Part shown: piece by piece, positions 53,610-62,304 of the stretch
Position numbering within the stretch: position 1 is the stretch's first letter
Layout: each line of letters opens with the position of its first letter
NCBI GenBank assembly: GCA_023268355.1
Contig: JALNJK010000002.1
Span: 186,001-250,000, forward strand
DNA length: 64,000 nucleotides
Direction of reading: 5' to 3'
Source of the DNA: Candidatus Terraquivivens tengchongensis
GTDB lineage: Archaea; Thermoproteota; Nitrososphaeria_A; Caldarchaeales; Wolframiiraptoraceae
The notes under the pieces: generated by a model
What the model saw: the letters and a program-made list of their open reading frames with translations, nothing else
The model's database searches: none
Told to the model about the DNA's origin: nothing
Made by a program: the position numbers and the translations under genes

Positions 53610-53661
53610 CGAATTAGTTCAGCATTCATGGAAAATTTTTCCACGGTGCTGAACTAATTCG
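53610..53661. repeat. Long inverted repeat between leuB and leuA
   Basis: Perfect 15-base arms CGAATTAGTTCAGCA (53610-53624) and TGCTGAACTAATTCG (53647-53661) enclose an inner 7-base arm pair TGGAAAA (53629-53635) / TTTTCCA (53637-53643) with a one-base centre. The unpaired parts are only TTCA and CGG. It is centred about 34 bases upstream of the leuA TATA box. It could be an operator for a dimeric or multimeric regulator, or a DNA cruciform. Confidence 0.85.
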
Positions 53662-53670
53662 TGAGAAACT

Positions 53671-53679
53671 CTTATATAT
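53671..53679 (+). promoter_or_regulatory. TATA box for leuA
   Basis: CTTATATAT predicts initiation near 53701, leaving a leader of about 130 bases before leuA, unusually long for this window. Confidence 0.45.
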
Positions 53680-53714
53680 GCTGTCTAAACGTAATATTAC
53701 ACCGTTCGGTCGGT

Positions 53715-53808
53715 GAGCAAAGTGAGCCAACTCGAATAAGTTTAACAAAAACCTTCAAGCCGACGTCTAGCAAAATCTTTCAAAAATTCTGCTCTGCTCG
53801 CTTTGCTC
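53715..53808 (+). promoter_or_regulatory. Structured 5' leader of leuA
   Basis: GAGCAAAGTGAGC (53715-53727) can pair with GCTCGCTTTGCTC (53796-53808) as a 13-base-pair stem with one G-U pair. It encloses about 68 bases inside the predicted leuA leader. A Shine-Dalgarno GAGGTG at 53821-53826 follows. No known riboswitch class was recognised. Confidence 0.4.
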
Positions 53809-53833
53809 CACTCCTTCTCTGAGGTGTTATGTT

Positions 53834-55372
53834 ATGGCTTGGAAGAAAATACTCTCAGAAGAATATACCCTCCCCGAAAGGGTCTTGATATTCGATACGA
53901 CCCTGAGGGATGGTGAGCAGACGCCCGGCGTTGCTCTGACACCAGAAGAGAAGGTCGAGATAGCTATACAACTCGACAGACTCGGTGTTGACATCATAGA
54001 GGCTGGCTTCCCGATAACCTCGAAAGGTGAATGGAAGGCTGTGTCAGATATATGCAAGCTCGGTCTCTCGGCGAAGGTATGCGCGCTTGCAAGGTGTGAG
54101 AAGAGTGATATAGATGCCGCGGTAGATACTGGCGTTGATTGGGTACATGTATTCTTGGCAACCTCCGACATACACCTGAAGTACAAACTTAGGATGACGA
54201 GGGAGCAGGCCCTCAATAAGATAGCAGAGGCTGTAGAGTACGCTAAGTCGAGGGGAGTGGTTGTTCACTACTCAGCCGAGGATGCGACGAGGACGGAGCA
54301 TGAGTTTTTGATGAAGGCGCTGAAGGTGGCATCCGATGCTGGAGCGGACAGCATAGACATACCCGATACCGTTGGCTTCGCGATACCCATGACGATTCAC
54401 AGGATCGTGTCGTCTGCAAAGGTCGTTACGGGTAAGCCGATAGCCGTTCATTGTCACGACGACATGGGTTTAGCGGTAGCAAACTCGCTTGCAGCCGTTG
54501 AAGCAGGTGCCGAGATAATTCACGCGACGGTTAACGGGATAGGTGAGAGGGCCGGTAACGCGAGCTTAGAGGAGATAGTAGTGGCGTTGCACACGCTCTA
54601 CGGTGTGAAGACCAACATAAACCTCCAAGAGATATACAAGACATCGAGACTCGTTGCAAAACTTACTGGGGTCTGGGTTCCTAAGAACAAAGCAATAGTC
54701 GGCGAGAATGCCTTTGCGCATGAGAGTGGCATACACGTACACGGCATACTCGGCTCTCCTGAAACCTACGAACCTATAGCGCCAGAGGTTGTCGGAAGGA
54801 GAAGGAAGATAGTGGCCGGAAAGCATTCCGGCATACATGGTATAGACTTCTTACTCAAAGAGAGCGGTCTTGACATGGATAGGGCAAAGGCTAAGGAGGT
54901 TCTGGAAAAGGTCAAGGCCCTCGGCGATATGGGCATGAGGGTTTCAGACACCAAACTCAAGACCATAGCCGAAGAAGTCGTAGGTAAGCCAGGAGATTCC
55001 CAGATGATATCCCTGAAGGAACTAAGCGTCACGTCGAATACAAACGGTGCTATGGCACGCATATCCCTGAAAATAGGCGATGAAGTCATTACAAGTGAGT
55101 CTTTCGGTCACAACCCGGTCGTCGCATCCCTTTCAGCTCTTCTGAATGCGGTATCGAGAAAGATGAACGTCAAGTTAACCGACTTTAGAATCGATGCAAC
55201 GTCCTACTCGCCGGATTTGACGTGCGAGGCAGAGGTTGTGTTAACGATCAACGACTCACAAGAGTATGTAGGCGAGGCAGTCGGGCATGACCCTGCTTTA
55301 GTCGTCGTATACGCCGTAATAGCGGGCATCGAGAAGGCTATGCTGTCCTCGGCCGGAGGTAAGGCAACATGA
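53834..55372 (+). CDS. leuA: 2-isopropylmalate (or citramalate) synthase
   Basis: A 512-residue DRE-TIM synthase. Catalytic opening FDTTLRDGEQTPGVAL, VHCHDDMGLAVANSLAA, NGIGERAGNASLEE and HESGIHVHG are standard, followed by the C-terminal regulatory domain (about 370-505) that gives leucine feedback in LeuA or isoleucine feedback in CimA. Sequence alone does not separate archaeal IPMS from citramalate synthase. leuB, leuC and leuD in the window support leucine synthesis. It has a long leader and its own TATA box. ilvBN follows. Confidence 0.9.
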   Translation: MAWKKILSEEYTLPERVLIFDTTLRDGEQTPGVALTPEEKVEIAIQLDRLGVDIIEAGFPITSKGEWKAVSDICKLGLSAKVCALARCEKSDIDAAVDTGVDWVHVFLATSDIHLKYKLRMTREQALNKIAEAVEYAKSRGVVVHYSAEDATRTEHEFLMKALKVASDAGADSIDIPDTVGFAIPMTIHRIVSSAKVVTGKPIAVHCHDDMGLAVANSLAAVEAGAEIIHATVNGIGERAGNASLEEIVVALHTLYGVKTNINLQEIYKTSRLVAKLTGVWVPKNKAIVGENAFAHESGIHVHGILGSPETYEPIAPEVVGRRRKIVAGKHSGIHGIDFLLKESGLDMDRAKAKEVLEKVKALGDMGMRVSDTKLKTIAEEVVGKPGDSQMISLKELSVTSNTNGAMARISLKIGDEVITSESFGHNPVVASLSALLNAVSRKMNVKLTDFRIDATSYSPDLTCEAEVVLTINDSQEYVGEAVGHDPALVVVYAVIAGIEKAMLSSAGGKAT

Positions 55373-55388
55373 AGTTTACCACGAAACG

Positions 55389-55397
55389 TTTTTATAA
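55389..55397 (+). promoter_or_regulatory. TATA box before first ilvBN copy
   Basis: TTTTTATAA opens a leader of roughly 110 bases before ilvB copy 1, ending in the Shine-Dalgarno GTGGTGA nine bases before the ATG at 55527. The surrounding block is also found, in altered form, before copy 2. Confidence 0.4.
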
Positions 55398-55526
55398 CAT
55401 AGGAGCACATCCATCCATCTCGAAGCGTGAGGGTGATAATGAGGCGCCAAGTCCTATAAATAAAGCATGGCACCTCGTCCAGCATCTACTATTATCTCTA
55501 AACCTTCTGTTAAGTGGTGAACGCAT

Positions 55527-57281
55527 ATGGTAAGGGCAGCTGACGTTCTAGTCAAAGTCATGGAGTCCAAGGGCGTAGACGTCATCTTCGGAATACCTGG
55601 CGGCTCCATCCTGCCATTCTACGATGCGCTTTACGACAGCAACATAAGAACAATACTGATGAGGCATGAACAGCAAGCAGCGCACGCTGCAGAGGGTTAT
55701 GCAAGGGTCAAAGGTAGGCCCGGGGTAGCTGTGGCTACATCGGGTCCAGGTGCCACAAACCTCGTGACTGGTATAGTCAACGCAATGATGGATAGCCAAC
55801 CAGTTATAGCGATAACTGGTCAAGTAACGCGTGACTCACTCGGAACCGATGCCTTCCAAGAAACTGACATAACGGGCATACTGTTACCCGTCACAAAGTA
55901 TGCCATAACGGTCAAGGACCCATCTAAGCTTGCCCAAGCATTCATAGACTCATATTACGTCGCCATCACAGGCAGGCCTGGCCCCGTTCTCATAGATGTT
56001 CCAAGAGACGTGCTCCAAGCGGACGTAGAACCATCTTGGAAAGATGAGCCGAGCCTGATGAAGTACGCATTAGATTCTATCGCATGGCAGACTCAGGAGC
56101 CGAACCCGGAGCTCGTATCCAAGGCCGCTGAGATTCTGATGAATGCCGAGAAACCAGTCATAATAGCCGGCGGAGGTGTGATAATAAGCAACGCTACCAA
56201 CGAGTTGATCAAGTTGGCCGAGTACCTTATGGCCCCCGTCGTTGTTACAACGCTTGGAATAGGCTCCATGCCATCTGATCATCCGCTCATGCTAGGCGTC
56301 ATTGGCATGCATGGAAGAATCGAGGCAAACCTTGCCGTCATAGAATCGGACGTCGTCTTGGCAGTCGGTATGAGGTTCGCTGATAGGTCAGTCGGAAGGT
56401 TTGACGAGCTCCAGAAAGGTAGAAAGATAATCCACATAGACATAGATGCGAGCGAACTCGGCAAGAACGTCACACCGACTGTGAGTATAGTCGGTGATGC
56501 GAAAAGAGTTTTGGCCGAACTCCATGCATGTATAGCGTCAAGGATTGCAAGGAAAGAAACGAGACCATTTATCCAAAGACTCAAAGCGATAGGCGAAAGT
56601 TTTGATGAATTCATGAACACTCATGGTGAACCTAATAGGATAACATCTTGGCGCGCGCTGAAGGTGATAAGAGAGGAACTGCCGAGGAACACCATCGTTA
56701 CTACTGGTGTAGGACAGCACCAGATGTGGGTCCAGCTTTGCTTCAAGGTTTTCGAGCCGAGAACGCTTATCATGAGTTGTGGTCTCGGAACTATGGGTTT
56801 TGGTTTACCTGCCGCTGTTGGCGCGAAGGCTGCGGCTCCTGACAGGACGGTGGTGTGCCTTGACGGTGACGGTAGTTTTCTAATGACCTGTCAAAGCTTG
56901 GTGCCAATAGTCCAGTACGAAATGCCTGTCATATGCATAATATTCGACAACAGAACCCTCGGCATGATAAGACAGCTACAGGACTTCTTTTACCAAAAGA
57001 GGTACAAGGACGAGCATCTCGGGCTATCGAAAAGGCATGTTGAGAGGGGCATTGACTACGTGAAGCTCGCCGAGTCCATGGGCGTGGAAGGAGCAGTAGC
57101 CGAATCCTTGGACGACCTGAGGATGTTATTGAGGAGAGCGATAAGGTCAGGGCAAGCGCTAGTAATAGACCTGCCGATAGACAGGGAAGAAAGGGTGTTG
57201 CCGATGGTACCTCCTGGCAAGTGGCTTAATCAGATGATGATGCCCTTGGGGTTCGATCTGCATGCCCGCATACGTGTTTAG
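55527..57281 (+). CDS. ilvB: Acetolactate synthase large subunit, copy 1 (Leu at selectivity site)
   Basis: A 584-residue ThDP enzyme condensing pyruvate with pyruvate or 2-oxobutyrate. Catalytic Glu48 in MRHEQQ, the GDGSF ThDP motif near residue 449 and the FAD-domain segments are present. At residue 484 the sequence is IRQLQDFFYQ: codon CTA (56976-56978) puts Leu where AHAS enzymes have Trp (W464 in E. coli II, W574 in plants). The tandem copy keeps Trp. The small subunit overlaps its 3' end. Confidence 0.94.
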   Translation: MVRAADVLVKVMESKGVDVIFGIPGGSILPFYDALYDSNIRTILMRHEQQAAHAAEGYARVKGRPGVAVATSGPGATNLVTGIVNAMMDSQPVIAITGQVTRDSLGTDAFQETDITGILLPVTKYAITVKDPSKLAQAFIDSYYVAITGRPGPVLIDVPRDVLQADVEPSWKDEPSLMKYALDSIAWQTQEPNPELVSKAAEILMNAEKPVIIAGGGVIISNATNELIKLAEYLMAPVVVTTLGIGSMPSDHPLMLGVIGMHGRIEANLAVIESDVVLAVGMRFADRSVGRFDELQKGRKIIHIDIDASELGKNVTPTVSIVGDAKRVLAELHACIASRIARKETRPFIQRLKAIGESFDEFMNTHGEPNRITSWRALKVIREELPRNTIVTTGVGQHQMWVQLCFKVFEPRTLIMSCGLGTMGFGLPAAVGAKAAAPDRTVVCLDGDGSFLMTCQSLVPIVQYEMPVICIIFDNRTLGMIRQLQDFFYQKRYKDEHLGLSKRHVERGIDYVKLAESMGVEGAVAESLDDLRMLLRRAIRSGQALVIDLPIDREERVLPMVPPGKWLNQMMMPLGFDLHARIRV

Positions 57282-57537
57282 CATACTGATAGAGGACTCT
57301 CTAGAGGCGGTCGTTAAAGTATTTTTGACTACGAGACAAGCCCAGGCGAAGCTCATCAGCGCACAAGTAAACGAATCCGGTATGGAGAACGTCAAACTCT
57401 TAACGATGACCGTATTAGTAAAACCCGAGAAGGCAGAGTGGCTCAAGAGAAAGCTATTTAACTTGCCGACGGTACTTGAGACCAACTACTTAGGTCTGAA
57501 CGTTGTTTTAAAGGGAGATTTGGGTGCACAGGCGTAA
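57262..57537 (+). CDS. ilvN: Acetolactate synthase small subunit, copy 1
   Basis: A 91-residue protein with one ACT-type regulatory domain, the short IlvM-like form rather than the ~160-residue two-domain IlvN/IlvH. It starts at ATG 57262 inside the end of ilvB (20-base overlap). The middle (LIEDSLEAVVKVFLTTRQAQAKLI) is nearly identical to the second copy. Valine feedback is uncertain for such short subunits. Confidence 0.82.
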   Translation: MPAYVFSILIEDSLEAVVKVFLTTRQAQAKLISAQVNESGMENVKLLTMTVLVKPEKAEWLKRKLFNLPTVLETNYLGLNVVLKGDLGAQA

Positions 57538-57552
57538 GACCTCCACGAAACA

Positions 57553-57562
57553 TTTTTATAAT
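57553..57562 (+). promoter_or_regulatory. TATA box before second ilvBN copy
   Basis: TTTTTATAAT occupies the same relative place as the box before copy 1 and is followed by a related GTGAGGGTGA block (57590-57601 region). It leads a leader of about 130 bases ending in the same GTGGTGAACGCA Shine-Dalgarno/start context. Confidence 0.4.
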
Positions 57563-57713
57563 ATGGAAGCATACCCCTCCACACTCAAAGTGTGAGGGTG
57601 ACATGGTACACCAAATTCTCTAGCAAGGATGGATAACCCCTCGCTTAATATCTACCTTCCAGCATCGTGTTGTTCTTCCTTTTCTAGAATTTTCTTCGGG
57701 GTGGTGAACGCAC

Positions 57714-59456
57714 ATGAGGGCAGCTGACGTTCTAGTCAAAGCCATGGAGTCCAAGGGCGTAGACGTCATCTTCGGAATACCTGGTGGTGCTACTTTACCG
57801 TTCTACGATGCGCTTTACGACAGCAACATAAGAACAATACTGATGAGGCATGAACAGCAGGCGACACATGCGGCAGAGGGTTATGCAAGGGTCAAAGGTA
57901 GGCCTGGGATCGTCACGGCTACATCGGGTCCAGGTGCCACAAACCTCGTGACTGGTATAGTCAACGCAATGATGGATAGCCAACCAGTTATAGCGATAAC
58001 CGGCCAGGTTCCACGCGAAGCTCTTGGAACCGATGCCTTCCAAGAAACTGACATAACGGGCATACTGTTACCCGTCACAAAGTATGCCATAACGGTCAAG
58101 GACCCATCTAAGCTTGCCCAGGCGTTCGTGGATGCATACCATATCGCTACCGCCGGCAGACCCGGTCCCGTTCTCATAGACGTTCCAAGAGACGTGTTTC
58201 AAGCAGACGTCGAGCCCTGCTGGAAGGATGAGCCAAGCTTGATAAAGCATGCGTTAAGCTCCTTGGCAAGATGCGTACATGAACCAGATCCGGAGCTCGT
58301 ATCCAAGGCCGCTGAGATTCTGATGAATGCCGAGAAACCGGTCATAATAGCCGGCGGAGGTGTGATAATAAGCAACGCTACCGAGGAGCTAACAAAGCTT
58401 GCTGAGTATTTGATGGCCCCGGTGGTCGTCACGACACCTGGTCTAGGCTCCATACCTTCTGATCATCCGCTCATGCTAGGCGTCATTGGCATGCATGGAA
58501 GAATCGAGGCAAACATGGTGTTGGTGGAATCAGACGCAATCCTGGCGGTCGGTATAAGGTTCTCTGATAGGTCAGTCGGAAGGTTTGATGATATTCAAAA
58601 GGATAGAAAGATAATCCACATAGACATAGATGCGAGCGAACTCGGCAAGAATGTCGTACCAACAGTAAGCATAGTCGGCGATGCGAAGAGGGCGTTATCG
58701 GAGCTTTACGCCTGCATAGCGTCAAGGATTGCAAGGAAAGAAACGAGACCATTTATCCAAAGACTCAAAGCGATAGGCGAAAGATTCGAGGAGTTTATGA
58801 ACAACCACGGCGAACCTAATAGGATAACATCTTGGCGCGCGCTGAAGGTGATAAGAGAGGAACTACCACGAAATGCAATAGTGACCACTGGCGTAGGACA
58901 GCACCAGATGTGGGTCCAGCTTTGCTTCAAGGTTTTCGAGCCGAGAACATTGCTGACAAGCTGCGGTCTCGGGACGATGGGCTTCGGTCTGCCTGCTGCT
59001 GTCGGTGCAAAGGTCGCAGCACCAGACAGGACTGTGGCCTGTATAGATGGTGACGGCAGTTTTGTCATGACGTGCCAGAGCCTGATACCGATGGCCCAGT
59101 ACGACATACCTGTGATATGCATAATATTCAACAACAAGGTTCTCGGCATGATAAGACAGTGGCAGGACCTCTTTTACCAGAAAAGGTACAAGGATGAATG
59201 CCTCGAGATATATCTGAAGAGACGTGCTAGTAGAAATGTTGACTACGTGAAGCTCGCCGAGTCCATGGGCGTGGAAGGAGCAGTAGCCGAATCCTTGGAC
59301 GACCTGAGGATGTTATTGAGGAGAGCGATAAGGTCAGGGCAAGCGCTAGTAATAGACCTGCCGATAGACAGGGAAGAAAGGGTGTTGCCGATGGTACCTC
59401 CTGGCAAGTGGCTCAGTCAGATGGTGGTACCTCAGGGGTTTGATATCCATGGCTAG
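57714..59456 (+). CDS. ilvB: Acetolactate synthase large subunit, copy 2 (Trp at selectivity site)
   Basis: A 580-residue paralogue of the upstream ilvB with the same catalytic Glu (residue 47), GDGSF motif and FAD regions. It has the usual Trp483 in IRQWQDLFYQ (TGG, 59160-59162), the residue linked to 2-oxobutyrate preference in E. coli AHAS II. The region near residues 495-505 differs from copy 1 (ECLEIYLKRRASRN). The last 173 bases of shared tract are identical to copy 1, including synonymous sites. Confidence 0.94.
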   Translation: MRAADVLVKAMESKGVDVIFGIPGGATLPFYDALYDSNIRTILMRHEQQATHAAEGYARVKGRPGIVTATSGPGATNLVTGIVNAMMDSQPVIAITGQVPREALGTDAFQETDITGILLPVTKYAITVKDPSKLAQAFVDAYHIATAGRPGPVLIDVPRDVFQADVEPCWKDEPSLIKHALSSLARCVHEPDPELVSKAAEILMNAEKPVIIAGGGVIISNATEELTKLAEYLMAPVVVTTPGLGSIPSDHPLMLGVIGMHGRIEANMVLVESDAILAVGIRFSDRSVGRFDDIQKDRKIIHIDIDASELGKNVVPTVSIVGDAKRALSELYACIASRIARKETRPFIQRLKAIGERFEEFMNNHGEPNRITSWRALKVIREELPRNAIVTTGVGQHQMWVQLCFKVFEPRTLLTSCGLGTMGFGLPAAVGAKVAAPDRTVACIDGDGSFVMTCQSLIPMAQYDIPVICIIFNNKVLGMIRQWQDLFYQKRYKDECLEIYLKRRASRNVDYVKLAESMGVEGAVAESLDDLRMLLRRAIRSGQALVIDLPIDREERVLPMVPPGKWLSQMVVPQGFDIHG

Positions 59457-59718
59457 ACACGTATTCACTGCGTTGATAGAGGACTCTCTAGAGGCGGTCG
59501 TTAAAGTATTTTTGACTACGAGACAAGCCCAGGCGAAGCTCATCAACGCGGAAGTAAGCGAGTCTGGCATAGAGAACGTCAAACTCTTAACGATGACCGT
59601 ATTAGTAAAACCCGAGAAGGCAGAGTGGCTCAAGAGAAAGCTATTTAACCTACCCGTGGTGCTGGAAGTAAATTGCATGATGTTGGGTACGACTTTAAGG
59701 AAAAGTACGGGCGTGTAG
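59449..59718 (+). CDS. ilvN: Acetolactate synthase small subunit, copy 2
   Basis: An 89-residue single-ACT-domain small subunit, starting at ATG 59449 inside the end of ilvB copy 2 (8-base overlap; a TTG nine bases upstream is in frame). The core matches copy 1, while the ends differ (ARHVFTALIEDS versus PAYVFSILIEDS, and C-terminal CMMLGTTLRKSTGV). ilvC follows 15 bases later with the Shine-Dalgarno AGGAGG. Confidence 0.82.
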   Translation: MARHVFTALIEDSLEAVVKVFLTTRQAQAKLINAEVSESGIENVKLLTMTVLVKPEKAEWLKRKLFNLPVVLEVNCMMLGTTLRKSTGV

Positions 59719-59733
59719 GAGGTTGAGAATTAA

Positions 59734-60714
59734 ATGGTAAAAATATACTACGATAATGATATAAGCCTCGAGCCGTTGCTGGGTAAGAAGGTAGCCGTCA
59801 TAGGTTACGGAAGCCAAGGAAGGGCCCAGGCACTCAATATGAAGGATTCCGGCATAGACGTCGTCGTCGGTGTCAGGGAAGGAGGAAAATCCTGGAAGAT
59901 GGTAAAAGAAGATGGCCTTGAACCTCTTCCTATAGAGAAGGCGGCGAAGGAAGGAGATATAGTCCATATGCTAATACCAGACGTGGTGCAGCCTGAGATT
60001 TACAAAAAATTCATAGAACCGAACATGAAGCCCGGAAAGGTCTTGGGCTTCTCCCATGGTTATAATATACACTTTAGACAGATAGTGCCGCCGAGCTATG
60101 TGGACGTCGTCCTCGTCGCTCCCAAAGCACCGGGTCCAAGGATGCGCGAGCTCTACCTTGAAGGGAAAGGTGTGCCGGCACTTTTCGCCGTTGGACAAGA
60201 CTATTCTGGAAAAGCTAGGATGATAGCTTTGGCTATGGCTAAGGCGCTAGGTTGCGCCAGGGCCGGTGTCCTCGAGACGACGTTCAAGGAGGAGACGGAG
60301 ACAGACCTGCTGGGAGAGCAAGCAGTCCTAGTCGGCGGAATCATGGAGCTAATAAAGAAGGGATACGAGGTACTCGTCGAGGCGGGATACCAGCCTGAGC
60401 TTGCTTACTTTGAGGCGTGCAACGAGATGAAGCTGATAGTTGACTTGATATACAGAGGAGGTCTGACTGGTATGCTGAGCGCAGTCTCTGATACCGCAAA
60501 GTTCGGCGGCTTAGTCGTAGGTCCCCAGATAATCGATGAACACGTGAAGGAGAACATGAGGGAGGCCCTTAGAAGGATTCAAGATGGCTCCTTCGCAAGG
60601 CTTTGGAGCGAGGACCCGAGGAGTAAGCTGATACTCGAAAAGAAGATGGAGGAAATAAAGAACCATCCGATGGAGAAGGTAGGCGAGGCTGTCAGGAAAC
60701 TAGCCCAAATATAA
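59734..60714 (+). CDS. ilvC: Ketol-acid reductoisomerase
   Basis: A 326-residue class I KARI that isomerises and reduces acetolactate or acetohydroxybutyrate. The NAD(P) motif is [12 protein letters not shown] (about residues 24-35), with [10 protein letters not shown] after it, then the metal-binding [12 protein letters not shown] with ETETD and the [13 protein letters not shown] helix. A Shine-Dalgarno AGGAGG precedes the ATG. The ilvBN copies and ilvC form one biosynthetic block ending here. Confidence 0.96.
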   Translation: MVKIYYDNDISLEPLLGKKVAVIGYGSQGRAQALNMKDSGIDVVVGVREGGKSWKMVKEDGLEPLPIEKAAKEGDIVHMLIPDVVQPEIYKKFIEPNMKPGKVLGFSHGYNIHFRQIVPPSYVDVVLVAPKAPGPRMRELYLEGKGVPALFAVGQDYSGKARMIALAMAKALGCARAGVLETTFKEETETDLLGEQAVLVGGIMELIKKGYEVLVEAGYQPELAYFEACNEMKLIVDLIYRGGLTGMLSAVSDTAKFGGLVVGPQIIDEHVKENMREALRRIQDGSFARLWSEDPRSKLILEKKMEEIKNHPMEKVGEAVRKLAQI

Positions 60715-60725
60715 TCGACTTGGAC

Positions 60726-61484
60726 TTAAAACGGGAATAGCCTGTAGTACGCTGCTAGGCTGAATAGAGCCAGAGACACCGACAAAACCACGTAGTCCTT
60801 ATATCTCATCTTGAGCTCCCTTAATGACGTCCTCTTTTTTGTAGCACCAAAGCACTTCACCTCCATAGCCTCTGCTAACTCGTATGCTCTTCTTAGAGCG
60901 TTTGCGAGTAGCGGCACGAGTATCGGTACTAGCTTCTTAGCCCTTTGCAAAGGTCCGCCTTTATCTAGCTCTACACCGCGTGCTCTCTGCGCGTCCATAA
61001 TGTCTCTGAGCTCCTGAGCTATTATCGGTGTAAACCTTATCGCCGATATGAATGCGAACGTGTAAGGATATGGAACGCGCCAGCTTGTGAGCGTCAGCCC
61101 TATCTCCTCCGGCGTCGTGGTCAAGAAGAATATGGAGAACGAAGAAAGGAACAACACAAGCCTATATGCTAGCGCGGTTGATTGGTAAAGCGCCTCTTGC
61201 AAGGTCGCATACGTGCCGCTCGAAATGAAGAATATGGCGTTTAATCCAAAGACAAGGACAGCTAGGGGCAACGAGCCCCTTATCGTCTTTAGCCAGCGTC
61301 GCACGACCTTAGCGGCGTAAGCCATTATCGCCTGTAACGCTATAAGAATCGTCAGCATCCACACCTCTACATACATCACGACTATGATGAGCATTAACAT
61401 TGAGATGAGAAATTTCACTCTTGGGTCAAGCCTATGTATCACAGTATCGCTAGCGTAGAACCTAAGCCCCTCTAGTATGCTCAA
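60726..61484 (-). CDS. ecfT: ECF transporter transmembrane subunit EcfT
   Basis: A 252-residue membrane protein with about five helices and the cytoplasmic coupling helices of EcfT. The first Ala-Arg-Gly motif is DAQRARG. The second, usually AMEARGF or AMESRCY, reads AMEVKCFG, so its arginine is Lys or Val. It links substrate-binding S components to the two ATPases upstream, overlapping the nearer one by 23 bases. No S component is in the window. The start is TTG. Confidence 0.87.
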   Translation of the reverse strand: MSILEGLRFYASDTVIHRLDPRVKFLISMLMLIIVVMYVEVWMLTILIALQAIMAYAAKVVRRWLKTIRGSLPLAVLVFGLNAIFFISSGTYATLQEALYQSTALAYRLVLFLSSFSIFFLTTTPEEIGLTLTSWRVPYPYTFAFISAIRFTPIIAQELRDIMDAQRARGVELDKGGPLQRAKKLVPILVPLLANALRRAYELAEAMEVKCFGATKKRTSLRELKMRYKDYVVLSVSLALFSLAAYYRLFPF

Positions 61485-62304
61485 ACCTCCTCAGGACCTC
61501 CACTATATTCCTTACAGCTTCATCAACCGAGATGACCTTAGCGTTAAAGCCCAAGTCTGCCAGCCTAGACATCGTTGCGGCCACCTGCGGCATGAGTATT
61601 GAGCAGCTGCTTAACAGCTCACCATCCGTAAGTATCGTTTCAGCCCTGCCGTCGGCGACAATTCTTCCCTTCGACATCAGAATAACCCTCGATCTAAGCT
61701 CCGCGACGAATTCTACATCATGTGTTGAAATTATGACAGTCCTTCCCTGTAGGTTCAGTTGCTTTATCATTTCCTTCAGTTTCTCCTTCTGTGCACTATC
61801 TTGGCCGACGGTAGGCTCGTCCATCGCTATGACCTGAGGATTCCACGCTAGTATTATGGCCAGCGCTAACCTCTTCTTCTCACCACCGCTTAGCAGAAAA
61901 GGAGACCTTTTCCGGTATTCCTCCAGCTCCATGAACTTAAGGGCCCAATCCACCCTTTTCTGCACAACCTCTTCGCTGAAGCCTAAGTTCCTCAAGGAGA
62001 AGGCAACCTCCTCCTCAATCGTCGGAAGAAAGAACATGTCGTCGGCGTTCTGGAACACTATACCAACAACCCTCGACAATTGTGCCACACTGAGTGTCCT
62101 AGTATCCTTCCCGTCCACGTAGACTTTACCGTTAGTGGGTTTCAGGAGACCATTCAGGTGTTTTATGAACGTGGTCTTACCCGCACCGTTCTCACCCATT
62201 AGCGCCACTAGCTCACCCCTGCCGATCTCAACGCTGACACCGTTCAACGCCTTTACACCAGTCGGGTAAACGTAAGTTACATTATCGAACCTTATCATGG
62301 ACAA
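61462..62304 (-). CDS. ecfA1: ECF transporter ATPase subunit
   Basis: A 280-residue ABC ATPase of the ECF group. Walker A GENGAGKTT (about 34-42), signature LSGGEKKRLALA, Walker B VIAMDEPT and the H-loop HDVEF are intact. It overlaps ecfT and the second ATPase. Which is A and which A' cannot be told from order alone. The start is TTG 62304 or ATG 62298. Confidence 0.9.
   Translation of the reverse strand: MSMIRFDNVTYVYPTGVKALNGVSVEIGRGELVALMGENGAGKTTFIKHLNGLLKPTNGKVYVDGKDTRTLSVAQLSRVVGIVFQNADDMFFLPTIEEEVAFSLRNLGFSEEVVQKRVDWALKFMELEEYRKRSPFLLSGGEKKRLALAIILAWNPQVIAMDEPTVGQDSAQKEKLKEMIKQLNLQGRTVIISTHDVEFVAELRSRVILMSKGRIVADGRAETILTDGELLSSCSILMPQVAATMSRLADLGFNAKVISVDEAVRNIVEVLRRFEHTRGA

Noticed and set aside
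53610-53661. Miniature transposable element
   Set aside because: No target-site duplication beside the arms, no transposase, and only one copy noticed; a regulatory dyad is simpler.
55420-57650. Leader-peptide attenuators before the ilvB copies
   Set aside because: Short frames such as GTG AGG GTG ATA ATG exist in the leaders, but they are not rich in branched-chain codons and are not conserved between the two leaders; no terminator-type hairpin was evident.
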